Notes under the pieces: generated by a model | Seen by the model: the letters and a program-made list of their open reading frames with translations, nothing else | Database searches by the model: none | Told to the model about the DNA's origin: nothing | Translations under genes and position numbers: made by a program | In this document: positions 32,374 to 40,797 of the stretch, in pieces | Layout: each line of letters opens with the position of its first letter | Numbering within the stretch: the first letter of the stretch is position 1 | NCBI GenBank assembly: GCA_024227155.1 | Contig: JAAELB010000060.1 | Span: 1 to 40,797 of the forward strand | Length of the DNA stretch: 40,797 bases | DNA from: Desulfobulbaceae bacterium | GTDB taxonomy: Bacteria > Desulfobacterota > Desulfobulbia > Desulfobulbales > Desulfocapsaceae | Direction: 5' to 3'

Positions 32374-33876
32374 ATGGCAAATATCGTTGAACACTTAATT
32401 AATGGACAGACCGTTTCAGTAAGTGAGACTCGTCAGCAGGATGTTTTCAACCCAGCAACCGGTGAGGTCACCAAGCAAGTGGCGTTAGCTTCCAAAACAA
32501 CAGTGGAAGAAGCTATTAGTGCCGCGGAAGCCGCCTTCCCTGCCTGGCGCAACACCTCTCCACCAAAACGTATGCAGGTCATGTTTAAGCTCAAGTACCT
32601 CCTGGAGCAGAATGCTGATAAAATTTGCGAGATGATCACAGACGAACATGGCAAGGTGCACAACGATGCCATGGGAGAACTTGGCCGGGCTATTGAAAAT
32701 GTTGAGTTCGCCTGTGGAGCCCCACATTTATTGAAAGGTGAACATTCCAAGAACGTGGGAACTTCAGTCGACTCATGGAGTGAATTCCAGCCACTGGGGG
32801 TGACTGCAGGGATAACACCATTCAACTTCCCAGCCATGGTTCCTTTTTGGATGTGGCCGCTGGCAGTGGTTGCGGGCAACACTTTCGTCCTTAAACCTTC
32901 TGAACGAACCCCATCCGCCTCAATGTTCATGGCAAAATTAGCCCACGAGGCAGGTTTACCACCAGGTGTCTTAAATGTGGTAAATGGAGACAAGGAGGCC
33001 GTGGACACCTTACTGCACGACCCCCGTGTTCAGGCGGTAAGTTTTGTTGGCTCCACTCCGGTTGCCGAGTACATCTATTCCACTGGAACCGCCAACGGCA
33101 AACGAGTTCAGGCTCTCGGTGGTGCAAAGAACCATGCCATCGTAATGCCCGATGCTGACATGGATAACGCTGTCAGTGCCCTGATGGGTGCGGCATACGG
33201 ATCCTGCGGAGAACGTTGCATGGCAATTCCTGTAGTCGTTGCAGTCGGTGAAGAAACTGGAAACGCAGTTGTGGCCAAGATTAAAGCCCAACTCGATGTC
33301 TTGAAAGTGGGTCCCGGTTCCGACAATGACAACGACATGGGTCCCCTTGTCACCCAACAACATTATGACAAAGTTAAAGGATATGTTGATCTTGGTGTTG
33401 AAGAAGGCGCTGAGCTGGTGGCTGATGGTCGCAACTTTAAGATAGAAGGATATGAAAACGGCTTTTTCCTCGGAGGCTGCATGTTTGACCACGTGAAGCC
33501 TGGCATGAAAATATATCAAGACGAAATTTTCGGTCCTGTGCTCTGTGTTGTCAGAGTAGAGACCCAACAAGAAGCCATGGATCTCATCGATGCCCATGAA
33601 TATGGTAATGGCACCTGTATCTTTACCCGTGATGGAGAGGCTGCCCGATATTTTACCGACAACATCAAAGTCGGCATGGTCGGGGTGAACATCCCTCTTC
33701 CTGTTCCAGTTTCCTATCATAGTTTTGGTGGTTGGAAACGCTCCTTATTTGGTGATCTTTCTATTTATGGGCCGGATGGTATTCGGTTCTACACCAGACG
33801 TAAAACCATTACTCAGCGCTGGCCTTCCTCAAATATGCGTGAAGGAGCTGCTTTCTCCTTCCCCAGTAATATTTAG
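32374..33876 (+). CDS. mmsA: CoA-acylating (methyl)malonate-semialdehyde dehydrogenase
   Basis: About 500 residues of the aldehyde dehydrogenase fold: GITPFNFPAMVPFWMWPLAV, PSERTPSASM, VSFVGSTPVAEYIY (NAD site) and GSCGERCMAIPVVV with the catalytic Cys near residue 282. The E of the usual ELGG is replaced (QALGGAKNHA), the signature of CoA-dependent MMSDH enzymes. I chose the ATG at 32374 because GGAGG stands 5 nt before it; a GTG at 32344 adds ten unlikely residues. The reaction is (methyl)malonate semialdehyde + CoA + NAD to acetyl- or propionyl-CoA + CO2 + NADH. With the aminotransferase next to it, malonate semialdehyde from beta-alanine is the likeliest substrate; sulfoacetaldehyde is an alternative. 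Confidence 0.88.
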   Translation: MANIVEHLINGQTVSVSETRQQDVFNPATGEVTKQVALASKTTVEEAISAAEAAFPAWRNTSPPKRMQVMFKLKYLLEQNADKICEMITDEHGKVHNDAMGELGRAIENVEFACGAPHLLKGEHSKNVGTSVDSWSEFQPLGVTAGITPFNFPAMVPFWMWPLAVVAGNTFVLKPSERTPSASMFMAKLAHEAGLPPGVLNVVNGDKEAVDTLLHDPRVQAVSFVGSTPVAEYIYSTGTANGKRVQALGGAKNHAIVMPDADMDNAVSALMGAAYGSCGERCMAIPVVVAVGEETGNAVVAKIKAQLDVLKVGPGSDNDNDMGPLVTQQHYDKVKGYVDLGVEEGAELVADGRNFKIEGYENGFFLGGCMFDHVKPGMKIYQDEIFGPVLCVVRVETQQEAMDLIDAHEYGNGTCIFTRDGEAARYFTDNIKVGMVGVNIPLPVPVSYHSFGGWKRSLFGDLSIYGPDGIRFYTRRKTITQRWPSSNMREGAAFSFPSNI

Positions 33877-33984
33877 CAACTTCATTTAACTTCACTAATT
33901 AATAACAAACGTCTAGGCTCTCTATACAAGAGGGCCCAGGCTCACGTCCTGACTAAAATTACACTCTTTCTAAGGAGCAATGCA

Positions 33985-35358
33985 ATGACATATGACATTG
34001 ACGGCTTAGTTGCAAAAGACAAGGACCATCTCTGGCACCACCTTACCCAGCACAGCAATTTCAAGACCAGCGACCCTCTTATTATCGTAGAAGGCGAGGG
34101 ACTTCGCGTACGTGACGTCAATGGCAAAGAATATGTTGACGCACTCTCTGGGGGTGTATGGAGTGTCAATGTTGGCTACGGGGAAAAACGGATCGTTGAT
34201 GCGGTGAGCAAGCAAATTATGAAGATGTGCTACTTCGCCGGTAGTGCAGGAACAGTCCCAACTATTGAACTCGCCGATTCAATAGTAAAAAAAATGAAAG
34301 GGATGAGCCGCGTTTACCTGTCCCCCTCCGGCTCTGAAGCAAATGAAAAGGCCTTCAAGATGGTTCGTCAAAGAGCTGCCTTAAAATTTGATGGTAAAAA
34401 ACACAAAATACTATACAGAGACAGAGATTACCACGGAACAACAATTTCAGCCTTAAGTGCAGGTGGTCAGGAAGAACGAAAGATGCAGTATGGTCCATAC
34501 ACTCCAGGCTTTGTTAAATTTGATCATTGCTGCTGTTACCGATGTCCTTTTGACAAGGAATACGGCTCCTGCGAAATAGAATGTGCAAAAACCGTTGAAG
34601 AACTGATTCTTCAGGAAGGAGCTGACACGGTTGGTGGAGTGATTGTCGAACCCATTACAGCCGGTGGCGGTGTCCTCGCACCAGTTCCGGAATACCTGCC
34701 AATGATTCGGGAAATCTGCGACAAATACGACGTTTGGCTGATCATCGACGAAGTTGTCTGCGGACTTGGGAGAACGGGGGACTGGTTCGGCTACCAGCAC
34801 TACAACATTGTCCCTGACATTGTAACAACGGCCAAAGGACTTGCCAGTTCCTACGCACCTCTCGCTGCGACAATTACCACTGAAGCGGTGTTTAATGAGT
34901 TTCTCTCTGACCCATCAGACAAAGTTTCATACTTTCGTGATATAAGCACCTATGGCGGATGTGCAGGAGCTGCTGCAGCGGGTGTCGCCAACATCGCTGT
35001 CATTGAAGATGACAAACTTGTTGAAAACAGCAAAACCGTGGGAGCCTACCTCCTCGATCAGCTTAATAATAAACTGAGTTCCCATAAAAATGTTGGCGAA
35101 ATCAGAGGTCTCGGTCTTTTTGCCGGTGTTGAACTGGTTGTAGATAGAGACAGCAAGGAGCCTATGCCCGAGGGCAAGCTTGTAGAAATCGTTGGCGACT
35201 GCATGAAAAACGGTGTAATTGTTGGCCGCACAAACAGGAGTCTGCCAAACTTAAATAACACCCTCACCCTGTGCCCTGCTCTCATAGCCACAACAGCCGA
35301 TATCGATCTAATCGTTGAAGCGGTAGTACAGGGTGTGCACACTGTTCTGGGTAGCTAG
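33985..35358 (+). CDS. tpa: Class III aminotransferase, taurine:pyruvate aminotransferase-like
   Basis: The 457-residue PLP enzyme closely follows the Bilophila Tpa pattern as I remember it: LSGGVWSVNVGYG, YLSPSGSEANEKAFKMVRQ, YRDRDYHGTT, a Cys-rich HCCCYRCPF with GSCEIECAK, DEVVCGLGRTG, and the PLP lysine in TTAKGLASSYAPL at about K284. AAGGAG lies 7 nt before the ATG. It would transfer the amino group of taurine or beta-alanine to pyruvate, giving sulfoacetaldehyde or malonate semialdehyde plus alanine. The neighbour MmsA favours beta-alanine; the sequence type favours taurine. No xsc, pta or ald gene is in the window. A strong terminator follows. Confidence 0.85.
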   Translation: MTYDIDGLVAKDKDHLWHHLTQHSNFKTSDPLIIVEGEGLRVRDVNGKEYVDALSGGVWSVNVGYGEKRIVDAVSKQIMKMCYFAGSAGTVPTIELADSIVKKMKGMSRVYLSPSGSEANEKAFKMVRQRAALKFDGKKHKILYRDRDYHGTTISALSAGGQEERKMQYGPYTPGFVKFDHCCCYRCPFDKEYGSCEIECAKTVEELILQEGADTVGGVIVEPITAGGGVLAPVPEYLPMIREICDKYDVWLIIDEVVCGLGRTGDWFGYQHYNIVPDIVTTAKGLASSYAPLAATITTEAVFNEFLSDPSDKVSYFRDISTYGGCAGAAAAGVANIAVIEDDKLVENSKTVGAYLLDQLNNKLSSHKNVGEIRGLGLFAGVELVVDRDSKEPMPEGKLVEIVGDCMKNGVIVGRTNRSLPNLNNTLTLCPALIATTADIDLIVEAVVQGVHTVLGS

Positions 35359-35411
35359 CCGCTTGGCACGATTCAAGGTATAAAACTACCTATCTGGACT
35401 AACTATTACCC

Positions 35412-35448
35412 GCCATCCCCTTTTCTCTGAAGAGGGGATGGCATTTTT
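35412..35448 (+). terminator. Rho-independent terminator after tpa
   Basis: The stem GCCATCCCC (35412-35420) pairs with GGGGATGGC (35434-35442) and is extended by further A-T pairs. It is followed by ATTTTTGT, 53 nt after the tpa stop. Confidence 0.9.
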
Positions 35449-35522
35449 GTTCCAGGGTGCATTTGTAAAGTAAAACTATAGTCTTAGAGTAACCAATAAG
35501 GTACCAATCCCGTTTATCGGGA

Positions 35523-36185
35523 TTAGCTTTCAAGATCTTCAACCCTGATTCGAATCTCAATTTCTTTAATATCCTGCTGCAGTTTCAAAGTTTTGACAAA
35601 ACCACGCACTGTTTGCGCCAATGCCTCCTGGACAAAATCTTTTACCGGAATTTTATTTCCGTTGACCAAAAGTGCGGTAATTTCCCTGCTGCCTTTACGG
35701 GTAAGATATCGTTTTTCTATGAAAAGTGCAATTTCACGGGATTCATCAAGCTTAAACACATAGTTCCCTGCAACGCCTTCTATATCCGTTGCTACGGCGA
35801 TAACACCGTGGACTTCCTCACGCAACTTTTGACTCACATTTCTTACAACTTCTATCTTTGGAATTTTTCTGGCTGTTTTAAAACCTTCACCAATAACAAT
35901 ATCAACGTCAGGAAAATAGCGATGCGCAAGGGTCCTGAGGGAGAAGCCACTATTTTTGGTCTGCAGAATCATCTGATCAGGTGCGATGAGCATCACACTG
36001 TCTGCTCCTGCCTCTTTATGCCTGTGGGTATCTGTCCCCGCTGTATCAAATGCAATGCCGAAGTCATTGCTCGATTTTATGACCGCAACCCTGTAGCCAA
36101 GTTTTTTCAACTCACTCACGACATTAGACACCAGGATCGTTTTGCCACTATCGTGCCAACCAATAAAAGATACAATTGACGACAT
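35523..36185 (-). CDS. mobB: Molybdopterin-guanine dinucleotide biosynthesis protein MobB-like
   Basis: The 220-residue protein has a P-loop near the start (GWHDSGKT, residues about 9-16), KSSNDFGIAFDTAGTDTHRH (the conserved D..G.DT.r), and DIVIGEGFKTARKIPKIEVV (the VEGFK of MobB). MobB is a GTP-binding partner of MobA in making bis-MGD. The C-terminal extension of about 70 residues is unusual and has no domain I know. AGAGGAA stands before the ATG. Its position behind the fdh operon, past a terminator, links it to the cofactor of FdhA. A small 7-bp hairpin at 35506-35524 overlaps its stop. Confidence 0.85.
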   Translation of the reverse strand: MSSIVSFIGWHDSGKTILVSNVVSELKKLGYRVAVIKSSNDFGIAFDTAGTDTHRHKEAGADSVMLIAPDQMILQTKNSGFSLRTLAHRYFPDVDIVIGEGFKTARKIPKIEVVRNVSQKLREEVHGVIAVATDIEGVAGNYVFKLDESREIALFIEKRYLTRKGSREITALLVNGNKIPVKDFVQEALAQTVRGFVKTLKLQQDIKEIEIRIRVEDLES

Positions 36186-36353
36186 GTATTCCTCTGAATT
36201 TTAACAAAATATTATTTTGACCAATGTTCCCAAAGCCAGCAGAATAATGAACAAAGCTAAAATATCATATATTTAGCGGATTTGCCCACATTTCTCGTTA
36301 ATTCAGGTGCTATCAGGTTTGATAGGTTTTGATAGTGAACATTTTGTCAAAGA

Positions 36354-36396
36354 ACAAAAAAAAAGAGCGGTGATCATAATAGGATCAACCGCTCTT
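36354..36396 (-). terminator. Rho-independent terminator of the fdh operon
   Basis: On the minus strand, AAGAGCGGT pairs with ACCGCTCTT (36363-36371 and 36388-36396), with an inner GATC pair. It is followed by eight or more T (complement of 36356-36364), 28 nt after the cytochrome b gene stop. The 36186-36353 remainder has only a loose direct repeat (GATAGGTTT-like, around 36311-36337). Confidence 0.92.
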
Positions 36397-36423
36397 ACAT
36401 ATCCTGCAATGAACTTAAAAGAT

Positions 36424-37305
36424 TTATAGCTCGTACTTATATCGACTATGGAGAATATCCACTTCCTCTTTGGGCTTATAGCCAGTCTTCATACTTTCAA
36501 GGGATCCTGCAATTGCGAAAACTGACATGTACACATGGGTAAGATAAAAGGCCAAAATTCCCATACCCAGAACGTTGTGAATGATTGCAAAGATGCGCAC
36601 AGTGTCCAGTGATGCACCCATTCCCCAAATAATATACCCTGTATATGCCATCACACCACCACCAAAGGTGGCAAACCAGAAATACATTTTCTGACCGGCG
36701 TTAAACTTGGCCGCAGGTACAGGTTTCTTTTCCTTGCTTAAGTAGCCGCCAAGAATAAACATCCAGGCAATATCGTGCCACTGTGGCAACATCTCTTTGA
36801 GCCACATTATAAACATCAATAGCCCTGGAAGAACAAAGATCATGGCCGAAATAAGATGGATGTACCTGGCTGTTCGAATAAGCATTCCACCACCTAAAAA
36901 GGTGCCGAAAATTATCATCAGACCGGTAACCACTAAAAGTGAGAAACTCACAGCCGCAACCAGGTGAACTATCCTGGCAAAAAGGGAAAAAAAGTATATC
37001 TGTGGCCCGTCATGATCAAAATGTTTTGCGCCAACAATCAAATAGTGCAGTAAAAATACTGCCGGAACTGCTGTGACAATAACAAGAAATGCTTTCCAGA
37101 ACCACTGGCCCTGCAAGGTAGTAAACAACTGGCCATATTCCTGCCAGTTACCTGTAATAACACCGATAAGCGTGTCGTAATAATCCGCCGAAGATCCCGC
37201 CGAAAGACCCGCGAGAGCCTGGCCTTCCTGGGCGGATGCAACGCTTGCCAATCCTGCCACAAGAAATACTGTGAGCAGAAACAGGCAATGTGAAAACCTC
37301 TGCAT
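36424..37305 (-). CDS. fdhC: Formate dehydrogenase cytochrome b (gamma) subunit
   Basis: The 293-residue protein has a signal-like N-terminus (HCLFLLTVFLVAGLASVASAQ), a periplasmic stretch of about 70 residues, and four membrane segments with candidate haem His: RIVHLV, RYIHLISAM, and IIHNVLGMGILAFYLTHVYM. This is the FdnI/Wolinella FdhC family, which hands electrons from the periplasmic FdhAB to menaquinone. AGGAGC stands before the ATG. It is the last gene of the fdhA-fdhB-fdhC operon, separated from fdhB by a hairpin at 37327-37360. Confidence 0.9.
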   Translation of the reverse strand: MQRFSHCLFLLTVFLVAGLASVASAQEGQALAGLSAGSSADYYDTLIGVITGNWQEYGQLFTTLQGQWFWKAFLVIVTAVPAVFLLHYLIVGAKHFDHDGPQIYFFSLFARIVHLVAAVSFSLLVVTGLMIIFGTFLGGGMLIRTARYIHLISAMIFVLPGLLMFIMWLKEMLPQWHDIAWMFILGGYLSKEKKPVPAAKFNAGQKMYFWFATFGGGVMAYTGYIIWGMGASLDTVRIFAIIHNVLGMGILAFYLTHVYMSVFAIAGSLESMKTGYKPKEEVDILHSRYKYEL

Positions 37306-37326
37306 GGTTTGCTCCTGTTAAAGGTC

Positions 37327-37360
37327 AAAAGATCCCCTCTTATGCGAGAAGGGATCTTTT
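37327..37360 (-). promoter_or_regulatory. Intercistronic hairpin between fdhB and fdhC
   Basis: The arms AAAAGATCCC (37327-37336) and GGGATCTTTT (37351-37360) pair perfectly, and the inside continues as CTTCT/AGAGG, so the stem is about 17 bp. On the minus strand the tail is TTTTGACC. It sits wholly between the fdhB stop and the fdhC ribosome site and could attenuate or process the transcript to set the subunit ratio. Confidence 0.65.
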
Positions 37361-37367
37361 AACTCTA

Positions 37368-37952
37368 TTACTTTTTGTATGCTTTAGACCAGCCCCAGGC
37401 ATTTACTCCTGAGCCACGCTGAAAAACACGTTCACGGTAGACATCCGCCACAACGTCGGCATCACCTGCCAGCAGTGCTTTAGTGGCACACATACCCGCA
37501 CAGAGTGGCACTTTGCCTTCCGCTATACGGTTTTGACCATACAGATGTTTTTCTTCACCACTAAAGTTTTCCTCAGGGCCACCCGCACAGAAGGTACACT
37601 TATCCATTGCACCACGTGCACCAAATACGTTTCCTTTTGGAAATTGTGGTGCACCGAAAGGACAGGCCATGAAACAGTAACCGCAACCTATACAGGTTTT
37701 CTTATTGACGAGGACAATCCCATCGTCCCGCTGATAAATTGCATCAACAGGACACACCGCAATACAAGGTGCATCTGCACAGTGCATACACGATACAGAG
37801 ATTGACTTCTCACCGGGTTTCCCCTGATCCAGGGTGATCACGCGACGGCGGTTGACACCAACAGGGACATGATTCCCTTCTTTACAGGCGACCACACAGC
37901 CACTACAGTCAATGCAGCGCTCAACATCGCATAAAAATTTTACTCTTGCCAT
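37368..37952 (-). CDS. fdhB: Formate dehydrogenase iron-sulfur (beta) subunit
   Basis: The 194-residue ferredoxin-like protein has the four Cys clusters of the FdnH/FdhB family: CIDCSGCVVACKEG, CMHCADAPCIAVCPVDAI, CIGCGYCFMACPFGAP, and a split cluster with CTFCAGG and CAGMCATKALL. It would hold four [4Fe-4S] clusters that pass electrons from FdhA to the cytochrome. There is no C-terminal membrane anchor as in E. coli FdnH, so it resembles the shorter subunits of sulfate reducers and epsilonproteobacteria. It lacks its own signal, so it is likely exported with FdhA by Tat. GGAGGAG is 6 nt before the ATG. Confidence 0.93.
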   Translation of the reverse strand: MARVKFLCDVERCIDCSGCVVACKEGNHVPVGVNRRRVITLDQGKPGEKSISVSCMHCADAPCIAVCPVDAIYQRDDGIVLVNKKTCIGCGYCFMACPFGAPQFPKGNVFGARGAMDKCTFCAGGPEENFSGEEKHLYGQNRIAEGKVPLCAGMCATKALLAGDADVVADVYRERVFQRGSGVNAWGWSKAYKK

Positions 37953-37967
37953 TTCATCTCCTCCTCA

Positions 37968-40763
37968 TCAGGCCTTGGCTACTTGACACAGTCCATCTTT
38001 TGTTGCCTGAATCTGTGTGACAATGTCATATCCATAATTGGTAACAGTATTTCCAGATTCACCAGAGACAAATGGTGCTGTACCTTCCGGATAATTTTCG
38101 ACATAGGATTTGCCCTGCAATATGCCTGCGAAGTGATATGGCAGAAAGATTGTTTTCTCATCTACCCTTTCCGTCAGGAACGCTTTTACCTTGATCTTAG
38201 TCCCTTCGGGGGAACTGATCCAGATCATCTTACCGTCTCTTATACCAAGGTCGTTGGCTAGACGTGGATTGATCTCGGCGTACATTTCAGGCTGCAACTC
38301 TGCCAGGTACTTATTGGACCTGGTTTCAGCACCAGCTCCCATGTGTTCAACCATTCGACCAGTTGTCAGCACATATGGAAAATCCTTAACGAGATCAGGG
38401 TTCTGTTCACTCTCGAACCTGGTATCGACCCGGTAGTGATTAACCTTGTCCTTATAAGTTGGATAGCTTGCAACAAGATCCGGGCGAGGGGAATGCAGTG
38501 GTTCGCGGTGAATCGGTACCTGATCAGGAAAATTCCAGGCAACACAACGTGCACGGGCATTACCAAAAGGAGCCATACCTTTAGCGATAGCAACTTTCAA
38601 GGTTTCCTGTGAAAGATCTGTCTTCCAGTTGGTTCCTGGAACAACATCCTTGAACTCAGGATATCCGCCTTTAACTTCACTACCTGGATTAAAGACACCT
38701 TCCGCAGCCAGTTGATTCTCGGTACGACCGCTGGCATCGTAGGTTTTTTCCAGACCAAAACGATTTCTAAAGGGGAGCCCACCTTCTGCAACCGGTTTAG
38801 ACACATCGTAAAGAATGGGGGTGCCGGGATGTTCATCGGTCCAGCAGGGCCACGGCATTCCGTAGTAATCGCCATCACACGGGCCACCTTTGGCCTGAAG
38901 CGTATCAATATCAAAGGTATGCCAGTTCTCCATATGCTTCTTAATACGCTCAGGAGTCTGACCATTGTAACCGATGGTAAGAGACCCACCGCCGAGCTCT
39001 CTGGTAATATCCTCTGGCACCTGCTTGATGTTCTTATAAAATTCATCAGCAAAGCCCAGTTTTTTTACCAGCATCTCCATTATCTGATAGTCATCTTTAG
39101 AGTTGTGTACCGGCTCAACCACCTTATGACGCCATTGGATCTGACGAGAGGTAGAAGTCACACTACCAGAAGTCTCATACTGACTGGCACTTGGAAGGAG
39201 GTAAATGTTATCACTCTCACAAGCTGCCGCGGTCATGGTTGGAAAAGGATCAACAACAACCAGGAGGTCAAGTTTATCATACGCCTTTTTTACCTGGGCA
39301 TACTGGGAATTGGAATTAGCTCCACATCCCCACTGGACCATGGCCTTTATGGGAGTATACTGATGGATTTTTTCAGTCTGGAGAACACCTTCGTACCAGC
39401 GGGAAAGGGTAAAACCCTTCTTGTTCATCCACTCTTTTTCCTTAAAACGTCCTACCATCCAGTCATAATCTACGCCCCACACACGGCACCAATGTTTCCA
39501 GGCACCGTCACTGAGACCATAGTATGCAGGAAGACTGTGTGAGAGAATACACATATCCGTTGATCCCTGGACATTGTCATGGCCACGGAAGATATTGGTA
39601 CCACCACCGGATTTACCCATGTTTCCCAGTACCAGTTGCAGGATACAGAAACTACGGGTAATTGAGCTACCGATAGAATGCTGGGTTCCACCCATACACC
39701 AGGTAAGGCTGGTAGGGCGGTTTGTTGCCAGAGTCTTTGCTACACGAAGAGTCTGCTCTGCCGGGATACCAGTTATATTTTCAACTTCTTCAGGAGTGTA
39801 GGGTTCAACTACCTTCACCATCTCCTCATAACCGGCCACCCGGGTCCTGATAAATTCTTTATCTTCCCAGCCTTTCTTTATAATAACGTGTACCAGCCCC
39901 ATCATAAACGCGGCATCTGAGCCTGGCCGAATACGAACATATTCACTCGCTTTTGCAGCAAGTTTGGTACGACGTGGATCCACCACAATGATTGGTGCGT
40001 TATTTTTTTCTTTAGCATGCAGAACATGCTGCATGGATACCGGATGCGCCTCCGGTGCGTTTGAACCGATAAAGATCATACTCTTTGCATGTCTCATATC
40101 GTTCAAGCTGTTAGTCATTGCTCCGTAACCCCAAGTATTGGCGACACCTGCCACCGTAGCTGAGTGTCAGATCCGGGCCTGGTGATCGACGTTATTCGTC
40201 CCCCAGAACGCAGCAAATTTACGGTGCTGATACGCCATCTCGGTGGAAACCTTGGCGCTACCATTAAAATGAAGGGCATCTGGCCCATCATTTTCACGGA
40301 TCTTGAGCAGCTTATCACCAATCTCGTTCATCGCCTGATCCCAGGTGATGGTGGTCCACTTGCCGTTAACCTTCTTCATAGGATGCTTAAGACGCTTGGG
40401 GCTGGTTACCATATCGATGGCACCGGCACCTTTACAACAATGGGCCCCATAAGAGACAGGATGATCAGATGCAACTTCCTGACGCACCCAGACACCATTG
40501 TGAACTTCAGCTTCAATTCCACAACCTACTGCACAGTAGGTACAGATAGTCCTGACGGTTTTCGACCCGGCATAAGGCTCGGTTTTACCAGCTGCATGAG
40601 CTTTGGAAGTCATTTTGGTGGTCATCGCCACCCCAGTCAGCGCTGCAGTTGCAGCTGACAGCTTTAGAAAAGATCGCCTGGCGACCTTTGGGTTGAGAGT
40701 CACTCTACGACCTGCGGTAACTGCACCGGTCCCAGAGGAAGTCTTAATTTTACTTCTAGCCAT
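37968..40763 (-). CDS. fdhA: Selenocysteine formate dehydrogenase major (alpha) subunit
   Basis: The gene is interrupted by an in-frame TGA at 40167-40169 that must be read as selenocysteine (U199); the product is 931 residues. Evidence: VDHQARI-U-HSATVAG matches the FdnG/FdoG active-site block, and the frame continues for 732 codons with bis-MGD oxidoreductase features ([52 protein letters not shown]). The N-terminus has a twin-arginine signal ([17 protein letters not shown]) and a [4Fe-4S] site [18 protein letters not shown] is 11 nt before the ATG. It oxidises formate to CO2 in the periplasm. The in-frame 'start' seen after the TGA is an artefact of the stop. Confidence 0.95.
40139..40166 (-). 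promoter_or_regulatory. SECIS element of fdhA
   Basis: Directly after the TGA the minus-strand sequence has a stem TGGC/GCCA around the loop AGGTGTC, which starts 17 nt after the TGA. The position and loop resemble the E. coli fdhF and fdnG elements (loop AGGUCU, 17 nt away). Binding by SelB would deliver Sec-tRNA. Confidence 0.7.
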
Positions 40764-40797
40764 TGATATTTCTCCTCATTGAGTTGCAAACACTTTT

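Noticed and set aside
33010-33720. Open frame of 236 codons opposite the semialdehyde dehydrogenase gene
   Set aside because: Antisense shadow of a highly conserved enzyme gene; no start signals or family pattern.
35545-35560. GATTCGAATC-like sequence resembling a tRNA T-arm
   Set aside because: It lies inside the MobB coding region and no acceptor or anticodon arms can be folded around it.
36311-36337. Short direct repeats of a GATAGGTTT-like unit upstream of the fdh terminator
   Set aside because: There are only two or three imperfect copies, without a CRISPR or satellite pattern.
38712-39542. Open frame of 276 codons on the plus strand, opposite fdhA
   Set aside because: It lies inside the well-supported fdhA frame on the other strand, has no ribosome site or recognisable domain, and its residues look like a translated complement.

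Overview
The window looks like chromosomal DNA from a Gram-negative, anaerobic, sulfate- or sulfur-metabolising member of the Desulfobacterota, most like the Desulfobulbales. The evidence is a periplasmic selenocysteine formate dehydrogenase with a cytochrome b subunit, a taurine:pyruvate-type aminotransferase resembling the Bilophila enzyme, outer-membrane barrels ending in Phe, TatC, and moderate GC with many AT-rich intergenic regions. The taxonomic call is an inference from gene content; there is no rRNA or tRNA in the window.

Layout. 1-4515: the start of an MFS transporter (cut by the window edge), a porin with a clear promoter and terminator, a secreted VCBS/FG-GAP repeat protein and a small outer-membrane barrel. 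4558-4719: a 162-bp MITE-like element with near-perfect terminal inverted repeats flanked by TA. 4829-10407: a surface-polysaccharide-type cluster (two MurG-like glycosyltransferases, a GT4 glycosyltransferase, a histidine phosphatase, a polysaccharide deacetylase-like protein and a small acidic protein). 10553-10876: a PilZ protein on the opposite strand. 11187-23466: a long co-directional cluster with a short FtsX permease, a LolD/MacB-type ATPase, a 1618-residue permease fused to a degenerate M28-peptidase-like ectodomain, two large OPT-like membrane proteins, two proteins of unknown function and a PqqD-like protein. I know of no described function for this set.

23492-28736 holds mostly housekeeping genes: a family-4-like uracil-DNA glycosylase with an altered motif A, a lipoprotein, an XRE regulator with a Cys-rich tail, an FmdB zinc ribbon, a FtsB/DivIC-like protein, a DUF523 protein, TatC and seryl-tRNA synthetase. 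28786-31119 is an MscS/YbiO-like mechanosensitive channel whose reading frame is broken by one in-frame TGA. A 6-bp hairpin with an AGGGT loop starts 10 nt after that TGA, in the geometry of a bacterial SECIS element. The same window contains a definite selenoprotein (FdhA), so the organism should be able to insert Sec. This makes the channel a candidate new selenoprotein and is the observation I would check first.

31473-35358: an XRE-cupin regulator, a CoA-acylating (methyl)malonate-semialdehyde dehydrogenase and a Tpa-type aminotransferase. Together they could turn beta-alanine or a related amine into acetyl-CoA. 35523-40763 (minus strand): fdhA (Sec), fdhB and a cytochrome b subunit, followed after a strong terminator by mobB for the bis-MGD cofactor that FdhA needs. 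TatC, elsewhere in the window, would export the twin-arginine FdhA.
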